A stretch of 64,000 nt of DNA from Betaproteobacteria bacterium (lineage in GTDB: Bacteria > Pseudomonadota > Gammaproteobacteria > Burkholderiales > SG8-39): NCBI GenBank assembly GCA_022340285.1, contig JAJDOG010000084.1:62001-126000 (forward strand), given 5' to 3'. Position 1 is the stretch's first letter, and the number at the start of each line of letters is the position of its first letter. The notes below the pieces were generated by a model that did not search any database, was not told where the DNA came from, and saw only the letters and a program-made list of their open reading frames with translations. Of this stretch, positions 33,168 to 42,188 are shown piece after piece. The translations under genes and the position numbers were made by a program.

Positions 33168-34812
33168 AGACATACTCCTTGAAAGGGGAAATTCCGATGC
33201 GGGCCACGGTGTCGACGAATCGCTCCGCGTCGCCATCGCGATGCGCCAGGTAACAGGCGATCAGGCGCTCGATGACGTCCGCCACCTCGTCCTGCGCGAA
33301 CGAGGGACCGATGACCTTGCCGAGCGACGCATGCTCACCCTGCGATCCCCCGATGGAGATCTGGTACCACTCGGACCCATCCTTGTCGACGCCGAGAATC
33401 CCGATGTGCCCCACGTGATGGTGGCCGCACGAGTTCATGCACCCCGAGATGTTGAGATCGAGCGGACCGATGTCGTGCACGTAGTCGAGATCCTCGAAGC
33501 GTTCGCGGATCGCCTCGGCAACCGGAATCGAGCGCGCGTTCGCAAGTGAGCAGAAGTCCCCGCCCGGGCACGCGACGATGTTGGTGAGGAGACCGATGTT
33601 CGGCACCGCGAGCCCGAGCGCGCGAAGCTCGCCCCACAATGCCGCGAGATCGCGCTGACGCACGTCTGCGAGGATGAGGTTCTGCTCGTGAGTCACCCGC
33701 AATTCGCCGTGGGAATAGCGGTCGGCGAGCACCGCGAGCGCGTCCATCTCCGCAGCGGTCACGTCGCCGGGTGCCGATCCCGGGCGCTTCAGCGAGACTG
33801 TCACCGCGGCGTAACCGGCCACCTTGTGCGGATGCACGTTGCGGCCATGCCAGCGGGCGAAACCGGCGTCGGTGCTCAGGCGGGCTTCGAGCTCCGCGCC
33901 TCGTGCCGGAAGCGCCTCATAGGCGGGGCGCACGAAGCGAGCGGCGATCCGCTCCACTTCCTCCGGGATGAGCGTTGCCGGCCCGCCCTTCAGGTGCGTC
34001 CACTCGGCGTCGATTTCGTGCGCGAATTCGGGTGCCCCGCGCTCCTTCACCAGGAACTTGACTCGTGCGCGGTACTTGTTGTCGCGGCGGCCGTGGCGGT
34101 TGTACACACGCAGGATCGCGTCGAGATACGTCAACAGATGCTGCCAGGGCAGGAACTCGCGAATGACGTGGCCGATCATCGGGGTGCGCCCGAGCCCGCC
34201 GCCCACGCTCACCCGGAAACCCGTCTCGCCGCCGGACCCGCGAACCGCATGCAGTCCGACGTCGTGCACGCGCGTCGCGGCGCGGTCCTCGCGCGAGCCG
34301 TTCACCGCGATCTTGAACTTACGCGGGAGGTAGGCGAACTCGGGGTTCAGCGCCGACCATTGGCGCAGGACCTCGCACCAGACGAGCGGATCGACGATCT
34401 CGTCCGGGGCGACGCCGGCGAAATGATCGGTCGTGATGTTGCGGATGCAGTTGCCCGAGGTCTGGATAGCGTGCATCTGCACCGTGGCGAGGTCGCCGAG
34501 GATGTCGGGAACATCCTCCAGGCGTACCCAGTTGAGCTGCAGATTCTGGCGGGTGCTGAAGTGGCCGTACCCGCGGTCGTAACGCCGCGCGATCGTGGCG
34601 AGCTTGCGCAACTGATACGAGGCGAGCAGTCCGTAGGGGATCGCGATGCGCAGCATCGGGGCGTGGCGCTGGATGTAGAGGCCGTTCTGCAGTCGCAGCG
34701 GCCGGAAGGCGTCCTCCGATAGCGTGCCCGCCAGGTAGCGACGAGTCTGGTCGCGGTACTGCCGGACGCGCTCGTCCACGATGCGCTGGTCGATCTCGTC
34801 GTAGAGGTACAT
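33112..34812 (-). CDS. cysI: Siroheme-dependent sulfite reductase, hemoprotein
   Basis: 566 aa. Nitrite/sulfite reductase fold with two ferredoxin-like half domains. Early substrate/siroheme motifs GHFSTRQNLQLNW and QTSGNCIRNIT are present, and the coupled [4Fe-4S]-siroheme site is formed by CPGGDFCSLA and GCMNSCGHHHVGHIG. It reduces sulfite to sulfide in the cytoplasm. No flavoprotein CysJ gene is adjacent, so electrons may come from ferredoxin. Assimilatory nitrite reductase is less likely because of cysH, cobA and DUF934 next to it. First gene of the operon, divergent from a CysB-like regulator. Confidence 0.92.
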   Translation of the reverse strand: MYLYDEIDQRIVDERVRQYRDQTRRYLAGTLSEDAFRPLRLQNGLYIQRHAPMLRIAIPYGLLASYQLRKLATIARRYDRGYGHFSTRQNLQLNWVRLEDVPDILGDLATVQMHAIQTSGNCIRNITTDHFAGVAPDEIVDPLVWCEVLRQWSALNPEFAYLPRKFKIAVNGSREDRAATRVHDVGLHAVRGSGGETGFRVSVGGGLGRTPMIGHVIREFLPWQHLLTYLDAILRVYNRHGRRDNKYRARVKFLVKERGAPEFAHEIDAEWTHLKGGPATLIPEEVERIAARFVRPAYEALPARGAELEARLSTDAGFARWHGRNVHPHKVAGYAAVTVSLKRPGSAPGDVTAAEMDALAVLADRYSHGELRVTHEQNLILADVRQRDLAALWGELRALGLAVPNIGLLTNIVACPGGDFCSLANARSIPVAEAIRERFEDLDYVHDIGPLDLNISGCMNSCGHHHVGHIGILGVDKDGSEWYQISIGGSQGEHASLGKVIGPSFAQDEVADVIERLIACYLAHRDGDAERFVDTVARIGISPFKEYVYGNAHQERSRAPRQLAAA

Positions 34813-34943
34813 GGGCCTGTTCGATCGGCTTCGATCGCCAAGAAGGGGTAAACCGCGGCGACCATGCTAAGAGAGCCGTTTATAATTGCAAAGACAGAAT
34901 AGGCGGCTATAAATAGCAAAATGGAATATAGGAATCCCCGAGA
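34813..34943. promoter_or_regulatory. Divergent cysI / cysB-like promoter region
   Basis: 131 bases. The right two thirds (about 34866-34930) are markedly AT-rich for this genome, with repeats of TATAATTGCAAA and TATAAATAGCAAAAT type. CysB-family proteins bind poorly conserved AT-rich sites, so this is a reasonable place for its operator, but I cannot define exact boxes. Confidence 0.45.
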
Positions 34944-35885
34944 ATGACGCTCCAGCAGCTACGCTTTGTGCGGGAGACCGTGCGGCAGGGCCTGAGTCTC
35001 ACTGAAGCCGCGCACGCCCTTTACATCTCCCAACCTGGAATATCAAAGCAGATCAAAGAGTTGGAGGGGGAACTCGGGGTCCAGATCTTCGCCCGGCACG
35101 GCAAGCGATTCACCGGACTCACCGAGCCCGGCAAGGCGATCCTGGAAGTTATTGAGCGCTTACTTATCGAGGCCGAAAACCTCCGCGAGACCGCGCGCGA
35201 GTTCGCCGGCGCCGGAACCGGGGGGCTGACCATCGCCACGACTCACACGCAGGCGCGCTACGCGTTGCCGCGGGTAGTGCACGCGTTTCGCGCGCGGTTT
35301 CCGGGTGTGCGGCTCTCGCTTCTGCAGGGCAGCCCGACCCAGATCGCCGCGCTCGTGCTGCGCGGCGAGGCGAACGTTGCGATCGCGACCGAGGCGCTCG
35401 ACCTTCACCCCGGGCTGCTGGCGCTGCCCGGCTACCACTGGAGTCACTGCGTCATCGTCCCGGCGGGACATCCGTTGGCCGATGTCGAGCGGCTTTCGCT
35501 GGAGGAGCTGGCTCGCTACCCCGTTGTCACGTACAGCACGGAGTTCGCCGGGCGGACGCACATCGACCGGGCGTTCCAGGCGAAAGGCCTCACGCTCGAG
35601 CCCGTGCTCGCCGCGCTCGATGCGGACGTGATCAAGACTTATGTCGAAATCGGGCTGGGCGTCGGAATCATTGCGGCGATGGCCTTCGATCCCCTGCACG
35701 ACCGCGCGTTGCGGTCGATCGACGCGAGCCACCTGTTCGAGAGCAACACCACGCGTGTCGCCGTGCGTCGCGGCGCCTATCTGCGCGGCTATGTCTACGA
35801 CTTCATCGAGCTCTTCTCGCCGCAGCTCACGCGCGATGCGATCCGCACGGCGATCGCCGGTGCGGGCGACATGTACGAACTGTAG
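34944..35885 (+). CDS. cysB: CysB/Cbl-like LysR-family regulator
   Basis: 313 aa. N-terminal HTH (MTLQQLRFVRETVRQGLSL... ISQPGISKQIKELEGELG) and a CysB-type effector domain (TTHTQARYALP, where CysB has the sulfate/N-acetylserine site TTHTQARY). It controls sulfur assimilation genes; the divergent cysI operon is its likely target. The close relative Cbl cannot be told apart by reading alone. Confidence 0.9.
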   Translation: MTLQQLRFVRETVRQGLSLTEAAHALYISQPGISKQIKELEGELGVQIFARHGKRFTGLTEPGKAILEVIERLLIEAENLRETAREFAGAGTGGLTIATTHTQARYALPRVVHAFRARFPGVRLSLLQGSPTQIAALVLRGEANVAIATEALDLHPGLLALPGYHWSHCVIVPAGHPLADVERLSLEELARYPVVTYSTEFAGRTHIDRAFQAKGLTLEPVLAALDADVIKTYVEIGLGVGIIAAMAFDPLHDRALRSIDASHLFESNTTRVAVRRGAYLRGYVYDFIELFSPQLTRDAIRTAIAGAGDMYEL

Positions 35886-35897
35886 GGCGCGCCGGGC

Positions 35898-36359
35898 TCA
35901 GCTCAGGCGCAGCCGGTCGATGAACGTCACGACCCGCGGCTCGGTACCGGACTGCACCAGCGCGAAATAGACCGCTTCGCCGGCGCCTAGCCGGCGTCCG
36001 TGGAATAGCAGCTCCATGATGCCGGAGCCTAGCGCGCTGCCGGCATCGTGCAGATCGCGCAGAAACGACTGCATCGAATCCGGGAACTGTTCGAAGCGCC
36101 CCATGCACGCGTACACGCGCATGTCCTGAACCGCGCCCGGATTCACGCCGAAACCCTTCACGAACTGCTTGTTGCGAATGAACGGGCGCTGGGTTCCCTC
36201 GATGGCCAGTCGCGGCCGCGGCAGGGACTCCTGGACACGAGCGCTCTCGGCCTCACCGGAATCATTTCGCCATAGCGCCTGCACCTGCTCGAAGTGATGC
36301 GAATCGAGCTTCCACACGATGTAGACCATGACTCCCAGGATCAGCAGAATTTCCAGCAT
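35898..36359 (-). CDS. Membrane-anchored hypothetical protein
   Basis: 153 aa from ATG 36359, preceded by GGGAGG. One N-terminal membrane helix (MLEILLILGVMVYIVWKL), then a cytoplasmic or periplasmic domain rich in charged residues. No family recognised. Convergent with the cysB-like gene, only 12 bases apart. Confidence 0.65.
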   Translation of the reverse strand: MLEILLILGVMVYIVWKLDSHHFEQVQALWRNDSGEAESARVQESLPRPRLAIEGTQRPFIRNKQFVKGFGVNPGAVQDMRVYACMGRFEQFPDSMQSFLRDLHDAGSALGSGIMELLFHGRRLGAGEAVYFALVQSGTEPRVVTFIDRLRLS

Positions 36360-36694
36360 TGACGCCTCCCGACTCCCTTTACACCGACGCGATCGGTGGG
36401 ACACCGTCAGGCGATGCAACAAGCACGCCACATCCTGGAGCCGGCCTGTGTGGATTCCTGCCGCCGTGACGCACTGCGCAGGCATGCGCCCGGGATGTGA
36501 AAATTTCCGCTAATGGAGCGCAGGGTAATGTCGCGATCCGGACGGGCGGACCGTGAAAGCGTTGACCAGGAGGACGGTCGGTGTCGAACATGTCAACAGA
36601 GGCCCCTGGCGGGTACGGCCCCAGGCCGCATCGATCGCCCCCTCCGGCACCCTGCTAGAGTTCGCACCTTGGCAGCACACCCAGGAGCATCCAG
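36360..36694. other. Gene-free stretch between divergent genes
   Basis: 335 bases with no ORF I can support on either strand, no recognisable tRNA, repeat or regulator box. It should contain the promoters of the flanking divergent genes. GGAGG just before 36359 is the ribosome-binding site of the minus-strand gene. Confidence 0.6.
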
Positions 36695-37720
36695 ATGCCA
36701 GATCGGGCGAAAGTCAACCGACAGGTGCTGCTGACGGCGCGGCCCGCCGGAATTCCCGACACCGAGCATTTCAGGATCGTGGAGAGTCCGGTCCCGGTGC
36801 CGGGTGACGGCCAGCTCCTGATCCGGAATCTCTACCTGTCGGTGGAACCCGCGATGCGCGGCTGGGTGAGCGCGGTCGCCAATTACTCTGAGCCGGTCGC
36901 CATCGGCGCGGTGATGCGCTCGCTCGCCGCCGGCCGCGTGGAGGCGTCGAACCATCCCGAATTTCGTCCGGGCGAGCTCGTCACGGGGTGGTTCGGCTGG
37001 CAGGAGTATGCGGCGGTGCCCGCGAGTGCGGTGGAGCGTCGCGTGACGGAGACCGATTTGCCGCTTTCGGCAGCCTTGGGCGTTCTGGGTCTGAACGGAA
37101 TCACCGCCTATTTCGGGCTGCTCGACGTCGGCGCGCTCAAGACGGGCGAGACGGTCGTCGTATCGACCGCCGCGGGCGCAGTCGGCTCCTGTGTCGGGCA
37201 AATCGCGAAGATCAAGGGATGTCGAACCGTGGGCATCGCGGGCGGCCCGGAAAAGCTGCGCTTGTGCAGGGAGGCGTTCGGTTACGATGCCGCGATCGAC
37301 TACAAGAACGATGACCTCGACGCGGTGCTCGGCGTTGCCTGCCCCGACGGGGTGGACGTCTACTACGACAACACCGCGGGGCCGATCAGCGACGCGGTGC
37401 TCCGGCGATTGCGGGTCGGGGCGAGGGTGGTGATCTGCGGCACGGCGTCGATCGCGAGCTGGGATCCGATTCCACAGGGACCGCGCGTCGAGCGGCATTT
37501 GCTGGTGAAGCGCGCGCGCATGCAAGGCTTCCTGATCTTCGACTACGCGGCGCGCTTCGACGAGGCGCGTGCGACGCTCGCGGAATGGGTGCGGAGCGGA
37601 GCGATCCGCTATCGCGAGGATATTCTCGAAGGCATCGACAAGGCGCCCGGTGCGATCGCCGGCCTCTATCGGGGCGAGAATCTCGGCAAGCGGCTGATAC
37701 GCATTGCGCCGGACGAGTAA
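36695..37720 (+). CDS. NADP-dependent oxidoreductase, CurA/leukotriene-B4-dehydrogenase type (MDR)
   Basis: 341 aa. Zinc-free MDR fold. Family motifs are LSVEPAMRGWVS in the N-terminal domain and LGLNGITAYFGLLDVG with VVSTAAGAVGSCVGQIAKIKGC (NADP-binding AAGAVGS) in the Rossmann domain; YYDNTAGPISDAVL is also typical. Members reduce the double bond of alpha,beta-unsaturated ketones or aldehydes such as curcumin or 2-alkenals. Followed 13 bases later by a small membrane protein gene. Confidence 0.9.
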   Translation: MPDRAKVNRQVLLTARPAGIPDTEHFRIVESPVPVPGDGQLLIRNLYLSVEPAMRGWVSAVANYSEPVAIGAVMRSLAAGRVEASNHPEFRPGELVTGWFGWQEYAAVPASAVERRVTETDLPLSAALGVLGLNGITAYFGLLDVGALKTGETVVVSTAAGAVGSCVGQIAKIKGCRTVGIAGGPEKLRLCREAFGYDAAIDYKNDDLDAVLGVACPDGVDVYYDNTAGPISDAVLRRLRVGARVVICGTASIASWDPIPQGPRVERHLLVKRARMQGFLIFDYAARFDEARATLAEWVRSGAIRYREDILEGIDKAPGAIAGLYRGENLGKRLIRIAPDE

Positions 37721-37733
37721 CGGAAAAGATTAA

Positions 37734-38126
37734 ATGGCGAGTGTCGTCGCGCACGTCGTATCCGTCGTCATGTTCGTGCTGGGCGTCTCGTACGTGGTCC
37801 AGGCGCGCGAATGGATTCGCGTGAGCCAGGAAGTGATCGCGTCCCCGCATCGATTCCTGATGCCTGCGCTCGTGATGCTGGCTGCGGGCGTGGCGATCGT
37901 CTCGGTCCATAACGACTGGGTGCCCGCATGGACCCTCGCCATTACGCTCTCGGGCTGGATCCTCGTCGTCAAGGGAACGGTGTTCCTCGTGCTTCCCCAT
38001 ATGGCGACGAAATTCGCCCACTGGCCGGAAGGGCTGCTCGTGGCGTGGATCCGCGTGGCCGGTGTGGTCCTTGCGGTCGTCGGTGCGGTCCTGACCTATC
38101 AGGTGTGGATCACGCGCTTCGCTTGA
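37734..38126 (+). CDS. Small four-helix membrane protein
   Basis: 130 aa, four predicted membrane helices with short loops; no cofactor motif. No family recognised with confidence. It probably shares a transcript with the oxidoreductase upstream (13-base gap). Confidence 0.7.
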   Translation: MASVVAHVVSVVMFVLGVSYVVQAREWIRVSQEVIASPHRFLMPALVMLAAGVAIVSVHNDWVPAWTLAITLSGWILVVKGTVFLVLPHMATKFAHWPEGLLVAWIRVAGVVLAVVGAVLTYQVWITRFA

Positions 38127-38248
38127 TTCGAGGCCCTGCGAGGCTCGAGCACGAATTGCGAGTCAACGGCACCATCGGAATATCCCTAGCGTTGCAGCCG
38201 TTACCGTTGGCGGTTCCTTGAACCAGGACACAAAAGGAGGGTAGATCG

Positions 38249-38638
38249 ATGAGTATGGAGCTCAAGTATCTGACGTGGACGGCGTTGTTTACGGCCCTGA
38301 TGTGGATCCCCTACATCCTCAACCTGATCATGGTCCGAGGGCTCGTGGACGCGGTCGGCTATCCGGAAAACCCGAAGCCCATGGCGGCGTGGGCGCAGCG
38401 CATGAAATGCGCGCACTACAATGCCGTTGAGAATCTCGTGGTGTTCGCGGCGCTGGTGCTGATTGCCAATGCCGTCGGTGTCCGCGGCGAGGCGATCGCG
38501 ACCGCGAGCGCGGTCTATTTCTGGGCACGGGTCGTGCACTTCCTGGTCTACACGTTCGGTATTCCGTGGGTGCGCACGCTCGCGTTTGCCGTGGGATTCG
38601 TGTGTCAGCTGGTCGTGGCCTGGCAGATCCTTGCCTGA
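38249..38638 (+). CDS. MAPEG family membrane protein
   Basis: 129 aa, four helices. It matches MAPEG (eicosanoid/glutathione metabolism) proteins: AQRMKCAHYNAVENLVVFAALVL carries the family core with Asn-Glu in helix 2, and YFWARVVHFLVYTFGIPWVRT in helix 3-4 is the R-x-x-H/Y type signature. Bacterial members are poorly characterised; glutathione-dependent peroxidase or transferase activity is possible. ATG follows AAAGGAGG at good spacing. Confidence 0.87.
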   Translation: MSMELKYLTWTALFTALMWIPYILNLIMVRGLVDAVGYPENPKPMAAWAQRMKCAHYNAVENLVVFAALVLIANAVGVRGEAIATASAVYFWARVVHFLVYTFGIPWVRTLAFAVGFVCQLVVAWQILA

Positions 38639-38815
38639 AGGACTTTCCGGCCGAACGCCGCGAGCCGTCGATCCGCGCCAAGGTGTGACGCGGGTCCTCT
38701 GCGGGGTGATCTGCATACGCCTTGGGTCGCGCGGATCTTGCTAGACTGGCCGGCCACGTCCCTCCGGCCGCCCGTGCGCGGACAGCCGGCCCGGTCGGAT
38801 CCCGAGAGGAGCCAC

Positions 38816-39406
38816 ATGGAAACCGAACCTTTGCAGACCATGGACGAAAAGGAGTTGCGGCAGGCGCTGCGTGTCGAGGTGTACCGGCGGCTGCTCTCGA
38901 GCTACTTCGTCTCGACGCTCGCGGTGGCGGGACTCGTCCTGCTACCCAGTGTTCTCGCTCACGCACGCAGAGGGTGGGAGCCGCCCATGGATCTGCCCAT
39001 TCTGGTATTCGTCGCGCTCTTCGGCACGATGGGCGCTTTCTTCAGCGCGCTCATGCGTCTCTATCGACTCGAGGGCTTGTCCAGGGCGCTCACCAGCGAA
39101 GACCTGCGCCGGCTGCGGAGTCCTTACCTAGTCCTGTACTCCCTCATCCCGCCGATTGCGGGAGTGATCGGCGCGCTCGTGCTTTATCTGGCGGTCGCGG
39201 CGGGAATCGTGTCGGGCGCCGCCTTCCAGACCTTTGCATGTGTCGCACCGCGCGAGGCATGCGACGGCTTTGCGGGATTCCTGTCCTACGCACCGGCGAC
39301 CGCGCAGGATTACGCCAAGTCGCTCGTCTGGGGATTCATCGCCGGTTTTGCCGAGCGATTCGTTCCGGACGCGCTGCGTCGCATGGCCCGACGCGACGAC
39401 GACTGA
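38816..39406 (+). CDS. Hypothetical membrane protein
   Basis: 196 aa from ATG 38816, preceded by GAGAGGAG; a frame open from 38738 gives an unlikely Arg/Pro-rich extension. Three to four membrane helices (about 35-55, 68-90 and 115-145), a cytoplasmic C-terminus ending in RRDDD. No family recognised. Confidence 0.65.
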   Translation: METEPLQTMDEKELRQALRVEVYRRLLSSYFVSTLAVAGLVLLPSVLAHARRGWEPPMDLPILVFVALFGTMGAFFSALMRLYRLEGLSRALTSEDLRRLRSPYLVLYSLIPPIAGVIGALVLYLAVAAGIVSGAAFQTFACVAPREACDGFAGFLSYAPATAQDYAKSLVWGFIAGFAERFVPDALRRMARRDDD

Positions 39407-39610
39407 CTCTCCGAGCGTGGGACGCGCTGGCCTGCCGGCCCAGCGTCCTACGATCCTTCCTGCTTGCCGCGCGGCGCGGCGCGGTGCTGCCCACCCGCGC
39501 TGAAGATTCGCACGACGACATCGCGCTGTGCACGCGACAGCGCCAAGCTGGAGCGTTTGGCGTCGGCCTGCTAGAGTCCGCTAACGCAAGATGGATCGGG
39601 GGACGATCGC

Positions 39611-40042
39611 GTGGCGCGCCTGGAAATCCCGAAGAGCATCGAAGAATGGAACGCACGGGGCCGTGACTTTCTGCCCGGACATCTCGGGATGGAGATATTG
39701 AACGTCGATCCTGACGCGGTGCGCATTCGCATGCCGGTTACGACCACGCTCTGCGCGTGGAACGGGTTTCTGCACGCGGGCGCCGTCGTCTCACTCGCCG
39801 ATACGGCGTGCGGGTATGGGACGGTGCGCAATCTGCCGGACGACGCGGTGGGGTTCACGACCGTGGAACTGAAGTCCAATTTCATCGGCACGGCGCTCGA
39901 GGGCGACATCGTGTGCACGGCGCGGCCGGTGCACAGAGGCAGCGCGACGCAGGTCTGGGACGCCGAAGTCCTTGCAAGCGGCACAGGCGAGTCCATCGCC
40001 CACTTCCGGTGCACGCAGATGATCCTAAGGGCGCGTGGATAA
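39611..40042 (+). CDS. PaaI-type hotdog thioesterase
   Basis: 143 aa, GTG start. Hotdog fold with the PaaI/YbgC-like motif NGFLHAGAVVSLADTACGYG (HGG-like loop, Asp catalytic base) and FTTVELKSNFIG. Likely hydrolyses an acyl-CoA in the cytoplasm; substrate unknown. Its last 8 bases overlap the next gene. 39407-39610 upstream holds nothing recognisable. Confidence 0.85.
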   Translation: MARLEIPKSIEEWNARGRDFLPGHLGMEILNVDPDAVRIRMPVTTTLCAWNGFLHAGAVVSLADTACGYGTVRNLPDDAVGFTTVELKSNFIGTALEGDIVCTARPVHRGSATQVWDAEVLASGTGESIAHFRCTQMILRARG

Positions 40043-40568
40043 GCGTGCTGAAGGCGTCGAAGCCGGCAAGCGGGCGCTGACCGAGATGAGTTCCGGACGC
40101 GACGGAAAGCGGATCACCGCGTTTCTTTTCGGTACCCAGTGGTGGATGCTGTGGCACGCCTTCATCACGCTGCTCCTCGTGCCATTCGTGGCGGTGGTGG
40201 TCTGGCTGATCGACTTCCAGCCGGGTGGCGGGCTGCAGGGCGGCGACGTGATGGCGGGTCTGCTGCTCTTCTTCGTGATGGGCGAGGCACCGGCAACGTT
40301 CGTCCACGCGATGCTCTTCGCCTGGACGCGTCCCGATCGCGAGCCTGGGCAGCTGCTCAAATTCGTGGCGATGTGGGCAGTTGCCTTCGCACTCTTTACC
40401 GCGGTGCTCTGGGCCATGGTGGAAATCGCCGCGCAGTCGGCGGTCGCGACTGCGGGGCGTGTTGCGGGGATACTGCTTGCGATCGTGCTGGTGGCGACGC
40501 TCCATTGCGCGGGACTCGTGACCCTGCAACGGTTCAGGCGCTGGCGCGCCGCCGGCGGAGTCCTGTAG
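40035..40568 (+). CDS. Hypothetical four-helix membrane protein
   Basis: 177 aa from GTG 40035 (overlapping the thioesterase gene) or 160 aa from ATG 40086. Four helices between residues ~40 and 165. A short Glu-Ala-Pro-Ala-Thr-Phe-Val-His segment follows helix 2. No family recognised. Confidence 0.6.
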   Translation: MDKRAEGVEAGKRALTEMSSGRDGKRITAFLFGTQWWMLWHAFITLLLVPFVAVVVWLIDFQPGGGLQGGDVMAGLLLFFVMGEAPATFVHAMLFAWTRPDREPGQLLKFVAMWAVAFALFTAVLWAMVEIAAQSAVATAGRVAGILLAIVLVATLHCAGLVTLQRFRRWRAAGGVL

Positions 40569-40702
40569 GTCCACGCGGCGCACGGTGCGAGCGCAAGGCC
40601 GCGGAAACGCGGCTCGGCGTGAGTATTTTCGCGAACGACATCGGCCTGGCGTGGCGATCTGCGCGCGCCGACCTAAGATTGAGCTCCAACGAGGAGCCTG
40701 CC

Positions 40703-41209
40703 ATGCGCACCCACGCAGTCCCAGCAATCGTGTCGCTGCTTGCGCTGGCTGCAACGTCCGGCGCGGTGAGCGCGCAATCCAGGGCGCCGATCCAGCCCAA
40801 GCTCGGCAACTGGGAAGTGACTCAGGAACTCACCCCCGAGCAGGTAGCGTCCATCGCGGACGTGCCGCCGCGAATCCTCGAGCGCATGGGGTTCGATCCC
40901 GTTGCCAAGACCGTGCGGACCACGCTCTGCCTGAACAAGCAGACGATGAGTCGATGGGAGGAGCGCGACCGCGAGCTTCGCGAGTCGGGCAAGGCTCAGT
41001 GCGGCGATCCGGCCTACACCGCTGCCGGCGATGCGATGACGATGACGCTGGAGTGCACGGCGCCGGTCGCGCTTCGAATGCGCACGGAATACCGCTTCAA
41101 CGGCGCGCGCGATGCCTACACTTACGAGAACGAAGTGACCATCCACCCGGGAGCGCAGCCGGTGACGCAGAAAGTGCGCGGAAGCGCCCGGCGAATCGGG
41201 GACTGTTGA
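40703..41209 (+). CDS. DUF3617 exported protein
   Basis: 168 aa from ATG 40703 after GAGGAG. Signal peptide cleaved after VSA (~residue 23). The mature part starts with GNWEVTQEL, the usual beginning of DUF3617 domains ('GxWE...'), and has cysteine pairs (CLNK...QCGD...LECTAP). Periplasmic; function unknown. Confidence 0.82.
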   Translation: MRTHAVPAIVSLLALAATSGAVSAQSRAPIQPKLGNWEVTQELTPEQVASIADVPPRILERMGFDPVAKTVRTTLCLNKQTMSRWEERDRELRESGKAQCGDPAYTAAGDAMTMTLECTAPVALRMRTEYRFNGARDAYTYENEVTIHPGAQPVTQKVRGSARRIGDC

Positions 41210-41227
41210 GGGGCGCGCCTGCCCCGT

Positions 41228-42160
41228 TCACCCGCCTCGTCGGTCGAGGTTCCAATGCAGCAACGCGCCGAGCCCGCTATCGAGCCCAGCGGCCGGCACG
41301 AACCCGATACGTTCGCGGAGCCGTTCCGTAGCGGTGGCCGAGAACCGGATGTCGCCTTCCGCTGGGGGCTCGAAACGTCGGTCGGCCGTGCGGCCCGCGG
41401 CGCGTTCCAAGGAAGAAAGCATGTCGAGCAGCGTGACGCTCGTTCCGGTCCCGACGTTGCAGACGCCCGTTTCCGACGCCGCGAGGGCCAGCACGTTCAC
41501 CTGCGCGATGTCGCCGACATAGACGAAATCGCGCGTCTGCTGGCCATCGCCGAAAATCCGCACGGGCGCGCCGGCCGCGAGCGCGCCATGCCACTTGCTG
41601 ATCACGCCCGAGTAGGGCGACTGCGGATCCTGCCGCGGCCCGTACACGTTGAAGAACCGCAGTCCGAGGGCGGATAGCCCATAGAGTCCCGCGTACAGCC
41701 GTCCATACTGCTCGTCGATCGACTTCTCCAGTCCATAGGGCGAGATCGGGGCGACCGGAGAATCTTCGGTGAGCGGGAGTTCGCGCGGCATGCCGTAAAC
41801 GGCGGCGCTCGACGCGAACACGACTCGCTGCACCCCCGCGGTGCGCGCGGCCTCGAGCACCGTGACGAATCCAAGCACGTTCTGGCGACAGGAATCGAGG
41901 GGATCGGCGATGGATGCCTGGACCGACACCTGCGCGGCCAGATGCAGCACGTGGCTCGTGCCCGCGATGGCCCGTCGAACCGCTTCCAGATCGCGTATGT
42001 CGCCCTCGACCACCCGCATGCGGTCCGACGCGCCGGGAAGGTTCGCGCGCTTGCCGTTGGAGAAGTTGTCGAGGACGGTGACATGCGCGCCGGCGGCGAG
42101 CAGCGCCTCGACGGAGTGCGATCCGATAAACCCGGCGCCGCCGGTGATCAGCACGTTCAT
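41228..42160 (-). CDS. NAD-dependent sugar-nucleotide epimerase/dehydratase
   Basis: 310 aa. Extended SDR fold: ITGGAGFIGSH (NAD-binding GxxGxxG), FASSAAVYG with the catalytic Ser region, and YGLEK (catalytic YxxxK). Closest in build to UDP-glucose/UDP-GlcNAc 4-epimerases (GalE/WbpP). No glycosyltransferases are adjacent, so the substrate is open. ATG 42160 puts the Rossmann motif at the N-terminus. Confidence 0.9.
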   Translation of the reverse strand: MNVLITGGAGFIGSHSVEALLAAGAHVTVLDNFSNGKRANLPGASDRMRVVEGDIRDLEAVRRAIAGTSHVLHLAAQVSVQASIADPLDSCRQNVLGFVTVLEAARTAGVQRVVFASSAAVYGMPRELPLTEDSPVAPISPYGLEKSIDEQYGRLYAGLYGLSALGLRFFNVYGPRQDPQSPYSGVISKWHGALAAGAPVRIFGDGQQTRDFVYVGDIAQVNVLALAASETGVCNVGTGTSVTLLDMLSSLERAAGRTADRRFEPPAEGDIRFSATATERLRERIGFVPAAGLDSGLGALLHWNLDRRGG

Positions 42161-42188
42161 GGCAAGGCTGCTCCGCGGGATGTAGCGA